Of a DNA stretch of 64,000 nt, positions 22,760-35,180 are shown in pieces. The position numbers were made by a program, and so were the translations under genes. The DNA comes from Eunapius fragilis (lineage: Eukaryota > Porifera > Demospongiae > Spongillida > Spongillidae): contig OY811977.1 of NCBI GenBank assembly GCA_963681505.1, forward strand, positions 6,340,970 through 6,404,969, written 5' to 3'. The number at the start of each line of letters is the position of its first letter. Position 1 is the first letter of the stretch. The notes below the pieces were generated by a model. The model was given only the letters and a program-made list of their open reading frames with translations, made no database searches and was not told the origin of the DNA.

Positions 22760-23245
22760 TGATCACACCCACCTGCTGGCTGCACTCCTCTGTGAGGTCT
22801 CCCTCCTCTCAATGTACTTGGTGTAGTCCTGTCCTCTGTATATTGTCCTCTTCCATACTATATATAAACAAACAATATTTTAAAATCATTATACAACAGA
22901 CTATGAGTTTTGCTGCATAGTACGAGGACATGTACTATGGTAAAATCACCATGGCAACTAGACATATGTACGTATACAAATAAAAATTAATAATGCTAAT
23001 ATTGGTGTCTTATATCACTGTATCTGACTGGCCTATAAAGGGTTACTCCAGTGCCCAGACCTGGTTCAAATTCTGTGTCTTCTCCACGACACCCCGCTGG
23101 TCCCTGTTCTGTTCTGTCTCCATCTCCAAGGTGAGAGTGGCCCCCACGCCTGCTGGCTCCGCCTTCCTCTCAGACTGGTATGTGTGGGTCACCTTGCTGA
23201 GTCTGTCCTTATCTTCGTCACTGTTCTGGGCCTCCTCTGTTGAAG
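22760..23245 (-). other. Possible exon fragments of an unidentified gene
   Basis: On the minus strand a block near 23240-23160 reads EEAQNSDEDKDRLSKVTHTY and then continues in a shifted frame as GATLTLEMETEQNRDQ. A second block near 22860-22785 reads RGQDYTKYIERRETSQRSAA and ends at a good donor (cag|gtgggt). Composition looks coding, but frames do not connect and I do not recognise the protein. It could be a decayed gene or captured fragments. Confidence 0.25.
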
Positions 23246-23289
23246 GAAAGTGGAAGGAGAGGATTATGGAAGGAGGGAAGAGACAAGGA

Positions 23290-23488
23290 GAGGGAGGGAG
23301 GGAGGGAGGGAGGGAGGGAGGGAGGGAGGGAGGGAGGGAGGGAGGGAGGGAGGGAGGGAGGGAGGGAGGGAGGGAGGGAGGGAGGGAGGGAGGGAGGGAG
23401 GGAGGGAGGGAGGGAGGGAGGGAGGGAGGGAGGGAGGGAGGGAGGGAGGGAGGGAGGGAGGGAGGGAGGGAGGGAGGGAGGGAGGGAG
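23290..23488 (+). repeat. GGGA tetranucleotide tract, about 200 bp
   Basis: About 50 uninterrupted copies of (gggA) on the plus strand. It is open in all frames as artificial Gly/Arg/Glu (plus) or Leu/Pro/Ser (minus) repeats. G-rich runs of three at 4-nt spacing can form G-quadruplexes. Confidence 0.95.
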
Positions 23489-23731
23489 GAAGGGAGTGGG
23501 TAAATAGGCCAACCCTGCAAAGCTAAACTTGCCTTTGGTGAGCATTGATAGCTGGAGATTGAGCTGTGTACTGTGGAAAACAATGCAGAATGTCATCAAA
23601 ACAAGCCAATTACATGTACATTCATGTACGTATGCACAAGGTAACACAACAACACACAAGAACTGATTCTTAGCATACATGTACATATACATGTACATAC
23701 TGGCATACGTGCACAGAGAGGGGGAGAGAGG

Positions 23732-23824
23732 CAGTGTTGCCGCGATCCACTTAAGATCAAAGGAATCGTCGAGCTCGATAGTATGGGATCGACATATATC
23801 GACGACTCGTCAGCGGCAACACTG
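23732..23824. mobile_element. 93-bp hAT-type MITE with 8-bp target duplication
   Basis: Terminal inverted repeats cagtgttgccgc and gcggcaacactg enclose 69 bp. The eight bases gagagagg are repeated exactly on both sides (23724-23731 and 23825-23832). CAG-G/T-GTTGCC ends plus an 8-bp duplication are the hAT hallmark. The ends match the element at 35886-35988. Confidence 0.75.
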
Positions 23825-24245
23825 GAGAGAGGATTCATAGCCACTCACACAACACATGCATACAGTCACACATACACATACAGTACTTGTTTGCTAGCTG
23901 TCGGGTATTCCGTAGCGCTGTCTCGCCATATGTCGCCATAGGGTCCACTCCATACTGTACTGTAGCTGTTAGCTGTGAGGTATTCCATATATATGTACGT
24001 ATATACCGGTATTCAATGGAGGGTCCCACAGGTAGACTTCCAGGTCTTAAACCTCGTGGGATTGATCTCAGATATCGTCGTCTTTGTACCTCGTCCGTGG
24101 ATTAGGAAGTACCGAACCAAAAGCGAAGAGCCACTAGTACCGTAAATAACGGTTAATAAATCGCATGCACGTTAAGTTGTTGTGTCATTATAGCGGTGGG
24201 TGGGGTCGTAGTTATAGACGTCAACACATATTTTAACTACTTGCA

Positions 24246-24728
24246 AAAACAGTTCGGTCTGGGCACGGCTAACTGACGAAACGGTAGCACGTGATATTAT
24301 GCGTTTTGTATGTGGGGTGTGTCTCACTAACCATTCAAGGGAAGCGCGATTTGAAGGCCCTAAGCTCTGAAAAATAATGATAAATAAGTGCATTGATTAC
24401 TCTCATATAATCCGTTAGCACCTAAGGAAAATATAATTTGGTTGGGAAACTATTGATGACTGAATAAGTAAATGAGATAAAATGAATGGACATTGGAAAC
24501 CTTGCATAATTAATGTGGAAGTGCGGATATAGGTACCTACGGTGCGTGAAAGTACTCAAAATATGCCAAATAGTCCCCACATTGCAAATCCGAGAGCACC
24601 TAGTCAATATAATTTTTTTTTCTGCAGTTAGATGCAGTTTTCTGAATGCGTCCATACATTTTCTATGGCATAGAATTACGCAATGACCGAATACCGCGTA
24701 ATCCTTTTGACCGCCAATTTCTCGATAT
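24246..24728 (+). repeat. Direct repeat, copy 2 of 2
   Basis: Partner of 22165-22562, about 2.1 kb apart. It is longer by several short insertions. It ends at ccaatttctcgatatg and is followed by a less AT-rich stretch with TATA motifs. Confidence 0.7.
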
Positions 24729-24794
24729 GTAGGAACTGGTTGTAGGTTGTCAAACCAGTTTGGTTTGGAATCAGGCAGGTTTTGCCTAGTTGCT

Positions 24795-25115
24795 ATAAAT
24801 AGGTTATGCTGTACCAGTGATCGCCCTCTTCCCACCAATTATACTTGCGCTGTTTGGGACTCAACTGGTTCGTATTCGCGTGCGGCGCTAGCTACAGTCA
24901 GGATACCACATACACACTGCATACGGATTCTCACCTGAGTCAGGTCCATAGTAATGGCGATAATTTAACCGGTTTATGTTATTGCTTGGTGGCGGTTAAT
25001 TGTTTATGTGGTAATGGGGGATTTCCCCTCGGCTCTATTGTTGCGTTGTGCGCGGTCTGCGCTGAACGCAATGGGGGCGCTTTCGTCTGTGCCGTGTTGG
25101 CTTATAAAAGTGCGT
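24795..25115 (+). promoter_or_regulatory. Possible core promoter (TATA motif)
   Basis: Gctataaatagg at about 24798-24810 sits in a stretch with higher GC than its surroundings, and ttataaaag recurs near 25102. A donor-like gag|tcag|gtcc occurs near 24940. No downstream coding region is recognised, so this could be a retroelement LTR promoter or chance. Confidence 0.2.
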
Positions 25116-25119
25116 AGAG

Positions 25120-25860
25120 TTGTATGGAACACCCAGGAAGTTCCAATCATGTATCAAATATGAACTAACGCACATCAATGTATCATATATGTGTATATGG
25201 CACATATATGGTTTCTGGTACATATAGCAAGTGGCATATGGAGGACGTTTATGTTACAAATGATGCATAAATATGAGTCTCATATGGCAAAAAACAAAAT
25301 GGTACCAGGATAACAACTGAACTGTAGCCATGTGATTTATCAGGCTAATATATGTGATAAGATTACAAGTAAATGCACCACGTAAACACTTTGCTTCGTT
25401 ATAAAACTGGCCTGTGCAGGGCTGCCAACCTGGCAACATATAAGAACATTGAGTTTTATATATGGTCTGTAAAAAATAAGGACATGCACATTCTCATATA
25501 CACTGTCACGTGAAGATAATTTAACTGTCATTATGCAGTTACTGTTTTGACATATCAAAGAACATTAATAGTGCATGTGCACAGGCAATGAGAAATGTAA
25601 TACTGTAAAAGCATTCATGCATGATGTGAAAATACAACACATTGCATTTACATTGTGTATGGTCTAGGTATGGGTTTTACTTTTGTGTTCATCATTATAT
25701 ATTTACATCAAATGGGAAGCATGAGAACACAATAAACACCTAACAAATGGCATGTACATACATGAAACAGGTCCAATTTGCAAAGATAAAAGTATGTAGA
25801 TAAACACACAAACACACATTTATACACATGCACACATACACATTTCAACATGTACATGTC
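25120..25860. other. Intergenic, no gene seen
   Basis: AT-rich sequence with scattered catata and acacac motifs. No coding block, inverted repeat or element end was found. Confidence 0.4.
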
Positions 25861-25864
25861 AGGT

Positions 25865-27650
25865 CTGGTAGTCCAGCTCCATCATCAAATCCTGTTCCAC
25901 TTCTCCATTTGGTTCTGGATCCTCGAAGACATACATAGGTAGCCCTCAGAATGGCAAAGGACAGCCTGGCTTGTATCCATCTTGCAACTTCAGCATATGT
26001 TTTTGAGCTATTCTGTCAGCAAGGAGTAGGGTGTGTAACCTTTTTTATAAATCAAAATCGACTATGAAAAAACGTTTTCAGGTTTATAGCAACTTGCAAA
26101 TCGGTTATTAAATCGATTTTGGCGATTAATGCACTATTAATTTGTCAATGATTACCTGGGTTTTTCGTCTGTCCTTTTTAAAATAATGGCACGATAAATC
26201 ACAGTTTCTCAAGTCTAATACAATTATAGCTATCAGTTGCTTACGCCAAATTTAAATCATTGAACCTTAAAGATAGTATCCACAGAGACTGGGAATGATG
26301 TGCATGCCAATGTTACTCCAAACCATGTTTCAATGGCAGCAGATTGTGACCCAAGCATTTATTAAAAAAAAAACGTGGCTATTTGTTCGCCCACTACCAA
26401 CGCACTCAGTACTAAGTATGGGACAAGTAGTTTTAGTTTACGAGAGAGTGCCTGCAAAAACTGCTGGCCAGAACATCTGATTCACTGCATCTTGAATTGG
26501 GACATACTCATCATCAAAGTTAGGGAGTATGCGCTGTAAGTATGACCATTCAAACTGTAAAGATTTTGCTAAGGTGAAGAGGTTGCTTGAGGTTGTGATT
26601 CAGCCACTTTGGACAGCTTGACAAAACTGTTCGTCAATTCCATAATCTTCTTCTGTAAAAAGCCTTGTTATTGTCATGGTCTCCAATGAAACCACCTAGA
26701 AACGATATCCTTTAACCACTTTGACTCCAAGGTGTTCAAATGCAGACCTGGCTTCAGTTTCATGATTACTATCAACTATGACAATACATTTGTCCACTAC
26801 CGAGTAATATCCATATTTTGGTCCATGTTCACATAATTTGTCAAACCAGTCACGTAGGTGGGTGAGTTTTGCTATGCACGAGGAGTCGTCAGCATACCAA
26901 TTTTGGATCCAGTTGGAAGGGTCGGAAAGTGACTTGATAAGTGGCATAACTGCAGCTGCGTGCATTAACATAGACAGAAGATCACCTTGATGCCTTCTTT
27001 ACTGAGAAGAAATTCAGTCTTCTTTTTATCTTGCAGCACAAGAGTGGCATAACCACGATATGTATGAAATAAGAAATGGGAACGAGGCCATTGAATGCGA
27101 GAATTTCATATTGCAGCAGCCCTGTTTAATGAATTAAATGCGTCCACAAGCAATAGGCCCCACCCATCTGCATGGTGTTCTTCAAACAACTCTCTCATTG
27201 TCTGGACTGCTCCCTCAATGCCTCCCTTAAGTCCAGAACATAGCTGATCCACTTCACATAGATCTGTAATGTCATCATGGCCATAGCTTTATAGAGAATG
27301 CGTCTGGGGATCTCACCAATTGCAATTGGCCGGACACCATATTGTTTTGTTGCTTTCTTAGCAGATTTCAGTAGTTCAGAGGAAGGTTGTATAGAATTCT
27401 TGTAAAACACATTTCCACTTTGTACTTTTATCAAATCGATAAGCATTGGAACCCTTGCATGCAATATAATATGCACAATTGTAATAGCAGTCATTATTGG
27501 CTGTAATATGTTTCATTATTGACTTGTGCACTATTACATTGACATATGTATTGTCAACTCCAAATTCAATGCATTGTATGTCATATTGACATTTTCTTTT
27601 AAATATTACGTCAGCAGTACGTATAACACAATTATGCCCACTAGTAGTGC
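25865..27650 (-). pseudogene. Decayed reverse-transcriptase element
   Basis: Reading down the minus strand, [20 protein letters not shown] lies near 27350-27290. RT box A follows with [15 protein letters not shown] near 27150, then a damaged GDLLSM box with a 1-base shift near 26990. The catalytic WYADDSSCIAKL box is near 26905-26870, then FEHLGVKVVKGYRF, then AESQPQA and SLQFEWSYLQRILPNF near 26520. A C-terminal block, ARWIQARLSFAILRATYVCL then RGSRTKWRSG, lies near 25980-25880. The PIAIGE...GK block is shared with the 48-49 kb RT. Several stops and shifts, and an AT-rich gap at about 26010-26280, make it non-functional. Confidence 0.65.
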
Positions 27651-27659
27651 ACATATCTA

Positions 27660-28070
27660 GAAGCAGGATTACTATTTGCCTTTTACTTGCCTTTGGTTGT
27701 CATCATATACTCTGATATTAGATGTGGATTAATATTCTCAATGCCAGTCTCATTAGACCCATTGATCAATGAACTCTTTCATTGCTTTCACAAGTAAAGC
27801 TGAAACAAATATACATTTTACACACAGTCAATTGATGCACTGAATGCTTACCTGTGAAGCGTGGAGCAATTGCATTATTTAGCTATAGTATGCAAGAGGA
27901 GTTTGTCCTGCCACTTGCATATGCTTTTGCAATTTGGCCGTCTGTGAAAGTATTGCAAAATAACAGTCTCAGATCATCTGCAATGGAGAATGGTATTATG
28001 TTATGCTGTACTTCCACTCGAGTAACCTTAGGATAAAGACATTGGCACTAGTTACATCAGTTATTGCCTC
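27660..28070. other. Spacer between RT remnant and CABIT fragment
   Basis: No recognisable coding block. It may contain the unresolved 5' end of the RT element, which reads on the minus strand from this side. Confidence 0.35.
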
Positions 28071-28074
28071 AGTT

Positions 28075-28560
28075 ATTGAAACAGGTAGCTGGTCTGAATA
28101 CTGTGAGGCAAACTGGTTAAGCATTTGTGGCTTTGATGCCTGACAATATCCTTCTATAATGCTTGGCTGTTGACACCTGCATTAATTCCTCCACCTTGGG
28201 GGTATTTAAGAGAGTTTCTATGCCGACATTTCCACATCAGGAAGAGTTGGACAGACATCAAACTGTTACATTGGGTAAGGTGCATGCTCATCATACATTT
28301 CTAGCATTACCATTACGTTACATATTAATGCTAATGTTCTTACTGTCTTAGTCCCATCATGTGTAGTTGTTTGTGGTGATGATTGTATTGGAGAATTGTG
28401 CATGCACACATAAAAAGCTCCTGTCTTGGAGATGGGAGCAATTTGAAGATGGCCATTAATATTGGTTGGAGAGGATAATATGGAAGTGAGATTAGGTGAC
28501 AACAGATGACGAAATGTCTTAGATTTTGCTTTACAATTACGTGATTGCCTACCTGATGAA
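28075..28560 (-). pseudogene. Fragment of CABIT4 and linker, extra copy
   Basis: DNA at 28078-28215 aligns with the start of CABIT4 in copy A (8758-8905): agctggtctgaatactgtga, aaactggt, atatccttctataatg, ggtatttaagag. After a gap, 28380-28545 aligns loosely with the serine-rich linker (tgcatgcacaca, gctcctgtctt, gaagtgagatt). It lies just 3' of copy B, so it is a second, older partial duplicate. The frame is broken. Confidence 0.5.
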
Positions 28561-28564
28561 GAAG

Positions 28565-28955
28565 CGAGGGTATAATTTTACCATGTACACAGCTTTGACG
28601 AATTCACAATATAAATATTGACTACAATTGTTCCCATGATCTGTAATCATTAATCGATATCAAATATGAAGCAAAATGGAAATTATAGATTAATGATGTG
28701 CTTGGCTTATGGAATTTTAAGCGGCAGTCTATCAACTTTACATACTTACAGCCATTTTAGCTATCTCTCAAGCCAAGTATCACACATACCACATCATTGT
28801 TTGGATTCCTTGTGCAATAATATTGTCCACTGTCACTTGAATCAGTTTCATTTAATTCACATTTGGTTGAATATTTTGTCCAGTAGCATTCATCTTTATC
28901 AGTGTTTAAGTCAGCCTTAGGAAATTTTCATTGTAAATAGAACGCATCATACTAC
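28565..28955 (-). repeat. Copy B intron/3' flank, homologous to copy A intron
   Basis: This aligns with 7640-8053 of copy A (accatgtacacagctttga, gatctgtaatcatta, cttggcttatgga, atcacacataccacatcatt) and inverted with 46600-46915 of copy C. The match ends near 28565; no tyrosine-motif or SAM exon of copy B follows, so copy B lost its 3' exons. Confidence 0.65.
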
Positions 28956-31900
28956 CAAGTATACAGCGACGTATTGGGTCTCTTCTGTCAGGCCTGCATT
29001 AGGTTCAGTTAATTTCTCGAGTGCCACTACTTCCACACAGGACAATCCAGCAGGAATACTTAGAGTCAATGACTCCTGTGTGCTGTCCAAACTTTTATGT
29101 AACAGCACACACTCTGGAGCTATCTCTTTTAAAGTAATGACATCATTGGGGTAATACTTTGGCATGTTACCACTCTTGACACTGCACACTATGCAAAGAA
29201 AGAGGTTAGGAATGTGGCCAATCAGATCAACCATAGGCAACCCCAGCAGAGAAGCATTTGTACTGAAGTGGGCAGTGCCCAAATTTGGAAGGAACTTCAA
29301 TGAGCGCGTGCGTACACTAAATGAAGTACTTGAATGATAAGGATCTCATTCTTATCAATTGAGATAACACTTTTTTTCCAACTTCTCGTTACACACTCAA
29401 CCTTAGGGACACTTTGACCTTGAGGAAGTCTGAAACACCTTTAATAGTGTACCCTTGCAATGTACCATACAAGAGGGAGAACCGTTTAGGTGACATTAGC
29501 TGTATCTCTATTTGCATAGTCTTCGCCTTTTACAACATCTTGTCTCTTCAATGCAATGACATCTAAGCGTTTTGGACCAGACATAAAACTAGCAGCACTG
29601 GTGAGATGGATGGAAACAGGGAGCTGGTCTGAATACTGTGAGACAAACTGATTAATTGTTAGTGGCCCTGATACCTGGTGATAGCCTGCTATAATGATTG
29701 GCTGTTGCACACCTGCACTCTACATTCCATCTTGTCGAATTAAGAGGCTCCCCTTGTGGTTTAGATGCCAAAAGTAATAGAAGAGGTGGAGGGACATCAA
29801 TGATTCGGTTAGGCAAATTCTCATCATGCATTCCTATGAATATTTGGTGATCTTCTTGATGTTTCAGTTGAATCAGGTGCACCTGGTTGCAGTAATGAAG
29901 TAACCACTGGAGATTTGTACATGCACACATTACTAGCTGCTGTCTTGTGGATGAGAAGATTGCCACCATGAGATGGTGAATTGTGGAATTGTGAAGTGAG
30001 GTTGGTTGACCATTGATGCAAGGACTGAGATGTAGCTTTAGAATTATGTGATGGCGCAGCTGATAAAGAGGCTACCTTTTTGTTATCTCTGGTTTTTATT
30101 TTCAAAGATGATGCATGAGGATATCTGGAACCTTTTAATTGAAGGCCTGTTCCAGATTCAATGACTAGTGCAGTTACTTCATCTTTCGGCACCACAAGTC
30201 CGTCATGTTCACTTAATAGATGCAGCTTCTCCTGAACCAAGGTATCACTTGGACCATGAAATTGCTCTGATTTTACTGGTCTCCCAATTGAGCTGCATTT
30301 TCTTGACAGTCCTGTATCCTCACTACCATGTTCATTAGATCTGCAGGATGCAATTATTTGTTGTGTACTGCAGGTTGCTTGGACAATGTTCAGTGTATGA
30401 CAAGAAGGATAATGAACATTGCACTTCTGCTTGGAAGGTAGAGGAGGTGGTCGCCTATGAATTGGTGATAGAATAGCAGTATGTGATGGGATCATAGCTG
30501 AAGAGTCCATCGGCATTGTAAATGAACGATTTCTTGTGACAGATTTAGGAGGGAGGGGTGGTGGTTGCATAATGGAATGATGGTTCATGGATTGATTGCC
30601 ATGGCTTACAACCGCTTAATATATCACTGACATTCGATGATTTCACATCCATTGATATTATGGGTTTTGGTAATGCCGGGTCCATTATCAGACATAGTTT
30701 TATACCTGGTAGGTTGACTGGTAATTGACCTGATTCCATATCTCCTTCATTACTTAAATAAACCAAATATTGGATACTATCACAACCAGTTACATGTAGA
30801 TATAAGAAACCACTGATAAGGTGTTCCAAGGGCTGCCGAGTATAAACTTCTAAAGGAAATGGGATAGAAATGTATCCAAAGATATTTTCCAGTGACATTT
30901 GAATCAACTTTGGATTTGCGCTTAATTATCCATCACATTCTTCAGGCAAGAACTTTTCTACCATCTTACTTATGCTGAATGTAACAATTCCAGCTGCAAC
31001 ATGAGGTCCATGCACGAAACATTTTTTGATAACCATTAATAACCAGCATTTCTCCTTTGCTGATGGTAGTGGAGTCCCTAGTCCACTCTTTTGTTACACA
31101 TACAACCTTGGGAGGGTGTGTAATGTTAGCAGACTGGAACATCAGTGAATTCAAATCCTTGCATTGCTTCTTTCATGTCATTGTTGGGATTGTAAAGAAC
31201 AGAGAATGGTGTCTCTGTTGTAAGGGGTATGGTGGAAGTTGTCCATAGCCAGTATCACTGGGATGGTATGCAATGAATGTGTGCACAGTATCGTGTTGCT
31301 ACTGATCTCCACATCTCCATCATCACTTTGGTATCCTGAGGTGACCAATTCAGTAACTGGGAAATTCTTAGTGTATGCTTTGATGAATTCAGGTAGCATT
31401 TGTGGTTGAGACAGAATAATGGGTGCAAGGCTACAAGCTGGAAGGAGGGAATACTTATCAAAAGGATTATTTATGGTTTGATCGAATTTGCGACTGTTTG
31501 TTGACCCACATGCTTCATGCAGTTCACCATTTTCCAAATAAAATTTACTCGATGGGATCGAGTTTTGGCAGGTTTTTTCCCTTAAATCTGCTATCAGGCA
31601 TAGTTGTATATCAGGTAAGTGTACTGGTAATTGAGATTCAGGTTCCCCTTCTATTTTAAAAGCATAATTGTCCACTACATCACAGCCCACTAGGTGTATG
31701 ATGGCACTAACATTATGTTTGAAGGGCTTTGATGTATAAACTACCAATGGAAATGGGTCAGAAATGTACAGAAAAACATTCATTAGTGACATTTGGATCA
31801 CCTTTGGATCTGTGCTGAAATATCCAGTGCAATGTTCAGGTAAAAAGTTTCTTCCATTTTACTTATGCTGAATGTAACAATTCCAGCTGCAGCATGAGGT

Positions 31901-32336
31901 CGAGTAGCAAAACATTTATTGATAACAAGTATTTCTCCTTTGCTAATAGTAGTGGAGTCCCCAGTCCACTCCTTTGTTGCACATATAACCTTGGGTGTGT
32001 GTGCCATTGGCACCAACCTGGCTATGTCACTGAATACGTATCCTTGCATGGCGTCTTTCATGTCATTGTTGGGATGATAAAGAGCAGAGAACGGTATCTC
32101 TGTTGTCAGGGGGATGGGTGGAATTGGCCTGTTCTCATCCGTAGTCAGTATCACTGGTCTGATATGCAGTGAATAGATGTGCTACTGATCTCCACATCGC
32201 CATCATCACTTTGGTATCCTGAGGTGACCAGTGCAGTAACTGGAAACGCTTTAGCATGGGCTTTGACAAAGTCAGGCAATGATTTAGGCTCAGATGCAAT
32301 AACAAATTTGAAGCTATTGGCTGGCACTTCACATTT
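28956..32336 (-). pseudogene. Copy B: four-CABIT adaptor pseudogene
   Basis: This has the same architecture as 8054-12385: three CABIT modules, a linker with PPPLPPK (about 30555) and PPPLPSK (about 30437), and CABIT4 (about 29715-28956). The acceptor tttctgacag| and donor TTG|gtagta remain. The frame is broken repeatedly: a deletion in module 1 near 32180, shifts near 31840, near 31240 (a deletion after AMD) and near 31040-30960, and more near 30600, 29830, 29515 and 29300. The core motifs survive as DNA (VVCVTKEW, GIVTFSI). With about eight disruptions and no 3' exons it cannot make the full protein. Confidence 0.8.
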
Positions 32337-33125
32337 CTGTCAGAAATATATATTAGTGCAGTTTTTCACATAACCGTTTATGTCTTCCTCTCATCCCTCG
32401 ATGTGACATAGTTTATCGTGCAGTGCGTTGATTCTCATATATTTCTAATAGCTGTATTGGATTTATAGAAGAAGTGGTGATATCCAAAATGGAATACTGC
32501 TGAAGTATCCTAGAAACCGCTAACATACCTGAACAGATTTTAAAATTGGGTGCCTTTAGATTAAAGTGGGTGTAGGATTTTAAGAATACCTTCATAAATA
32601 TTTTTCTATGTATAATAAGGCTATAGTTGTCCTCAAATCATTGGCGGGAGTAGTTATCATGGTGCGTAAACTTTAGGTGAACAGTCCAACATTATTTTTG
32701 GACTCAGCTAGCTCTCGGCTATATGTTTTTGCCAAAAGTCAAGGGCAATAATATCGGCGGATAAGTGCATAACAGAATAAATCAAGACCTTGAATATTCG
32801 CGGTGGTGGCCTGCATCGTTAGTTTCGATTCCTATAGCTCGATGGAATGGCCTGGCCACCACGTAGGGGTACGCATACCCAAGCACATGTAAACACGTTA
32901 AGGGGCTGGTTCATAGAATGAAATGTCCTTTCCTTAATTCATGAGAGCATTTGCTTTTTGAAGCCTGCATGCTGGAATCTTGGGTTGAAAAGTTTAAGTA
33001 TGTTCTGAACACTGATGAAGGTCTTTAAGCCGGTTTATACTTAAATCCAAGCCGACTGACTCCTTTTGTAATCGTACAAAGGGTCCTGGATCGGATATTG
33101 TATGGTTTTGAGCTAAACTTCCATA
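32337..33125 (-). repeat. Copy B upstream flank, duplicated
   Basis: Homologous to 12386-13250 (copy A) and, inverted, to 42975-43995 (copy C). Relative to A and C it lacks about 170 bp around 32810. With C it shares a further 200 bp beyond A's match (ggtctttaagccggtt, gactgactccttttgtaatc, gtatggttttgagct), ending near 33125. Confidence 0.7.
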
Positions 33126-34325
33126 CCACACTATGAAAAAATATAAATAAATAAATATATATATATATGACACAGTTCACGCGAAAATGTCGTTCGCAAA
33201 TATATATTATAATGTTATCAGCTTACTACATATTCTCAACACTTCATACCACACCATTTCTCTATGGTAAAATACATTTTGGGGTCTTGCACTTGCTCCG
33301 TGTCAGTATTGAAACGCTCGATACACGACCTGGTTCAAACCCGCCATAACTTTCTGTATGAGTATCAAAGCGCTTCAAATTCGGTTTATAGGTAGAGAGG
33401 TCCCATACTTATCGATTTGTTCTGTTCGTTAATTTTTGTGCAATCCGTTACAGAGATACAGCCGTGCCAAAAAATAAAATCAAAACAGGATTCATCAATT
33501 GCTTCAGTTTCACTTGGAAAATCAACGCTTGATTTGTATATTATAGCAAAATCATGACGTGATTTTTTTATATATTGAAGAATCATAGCGTGGTTTCCCT
33601 ATATCAAAATCAATTGCAAATCACAACTGAGCGACAATTGCGTAATCAATTAAATCAAAAATTGATTCTACGCCTTTGTGTGGCAGCGATTTGAACCACA
33701 CCGCTAACGCTTATTCATAGTACGGTGTATCACAATTATCCCTCCCAACATAATATTGGGGGGGGGGGGGGGGGGGCTACAGCCCCCTTTGCCCCCCCCC
33801 CCCATCCCCCCGCCCTCGCTCCCGCCTGGGCAGAGGCGTAGGAACGTATTTAAAAGTGGGGGGGCTGAAGTGAACTCGATAAAGTGGGCGTGGCCATTTA
33901 TGTGCCATGACGTAATATTACGTCATGGCCCGCGAGACGTACGCAACTGTATACAATGTATAAAATATGGGAATTAATGAACTATTCTTGTAAATTGGAT
34001 GCAGTTACTCATTAACGTGCAGATTTCTATTTATCCCCAAAGGTTTCAGAGATTTTTCATTATCTCACTGAAGTGGAAAGTGATAACAATAAGACAACAT
34101 CAGTTACCATATCCCGCATAAATAAGCTAATTGTACGGCCTGAGGTAAGCTCTGCAGATTCTATAATACAACTTTAAATACAATGTATATGCAAACAAAC
34201 AGGTTGTTACCACTCTCATCATGATCAAGTAGATCGACCACAAGCAAGCAACTTGTCACTTTCTTCAACAAACCCTTCCATGAAAGTGATAATTTTCTGT
34301 CTCCCAATATCATGTGCCACACTTC
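33126..34325. other. Intergenic; poly-G/C run, no gene seen
   Basis: AT-rich sequence to about 33740, then a poly-G run followed by poly-C runs at about 33757-33815. After that comes gcagaggcgtaggaacg, a motif typical of old DNA-transposon ends, and plain sequence. Nothing coding is supported. Confidence 0.4.
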
Positions 34326-35180
34326 ATGCACAGCCTCACCAGTACGATGCTTCCCTACTTACAATGCAGTATTTAACTTACTCAATGTATGTGTGTGTAA
34401 TGATGACATAGCCATAGGTCCTAAGGTGGGAGGGGCCAATGACATAAGCTAGACTTTTCAAAGCCAGGCAACCTCTGGGTGAGATCCAGAATGCACAGCC
34501 TCACCAGTACCATGCTTCCCTGGTGATTAAGCAGTATCTAACTTACTCAATGTATGTGTGTGTAATAATGACATAGCCATGGGTCCTCAGGTGGGAGGGG
34601 CCAATGACATGACCTAGACTTTGCCACATCAGGCAACCTCTGGGTGAGGTCCAGAATGCACAGCCTCACAAGTATCATGTTTCCCTGGTGATTAAGCAGT
34701 ATCTAACTTACTCAATGTATGTGTGTGTAATGATGACATAGCCATGGGTCCACAGGTGGGAGGAACCAATGACATGAGCTAGACTTTGCCACGTCAGGCC
34801 ACCTCTGGGTAAGGTCCTGAATGCACAGCCTCACCAGTACCAGGCTTTCCTGCTTACAATGCAGTATCTAAATTACTCAATGTATGTGCGTGTAATGATG
34901 ACATAGCCATGGGTCCTCAGGTGGGAGGGGTCAATGACATGAGCTAGACTTTGCCACGTCAGGCAACCTCTGGGTGAGGTCCTGAATGCACAGCCTCACC
35001 AGTACCATGCTTCCCCGGTGATTAAGCAGTATCTAACTTACTCAATGAATGTGTGTGTAATGATAGCCATGGGTCCTCAGGTGGGAGGGGCCAATGACAT
35101 GAGCTAGACTTTGCCACGTTAGGCACCCTCTGGGTAAGGTCCAGAATGCACAGCCTCATCAGTATCATGCTTGTCCTTGT
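34326..35180 (+). repeat. 165-bp tandem satellite, about five units
   Basis: The phrase atgcacagcctca recurs at 34326, 34491, 34656, 34821, 34986 and 35146, giving four periods of exactly 165 bp and a last one of 160. Each unit also carries gtgtgtaatgatgacatagc, gggtcctcaggtgggagggg and aggcaacctctgggtgaggt. Units differ at a few percent of positions. No frame is conserved. Confidence 0.9.

Noticed and set aside
23218..23698. Gly/Arg/Glu-rich and Leu/Pro/Ser-rich open frames on both strands
   Set aside because: Direct translation of the GGGA tract.
24845..25117. 90-codon Cys-rich frame as a gene
   Set aside because: No recognised domain, no homologue in the window, and composition is no different from neighbouring non-coding sequence.
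34326..35180. CRISPR array
   Set aside because: The whole 165-bp unit repeats without variable spacers, and the genome is animal.
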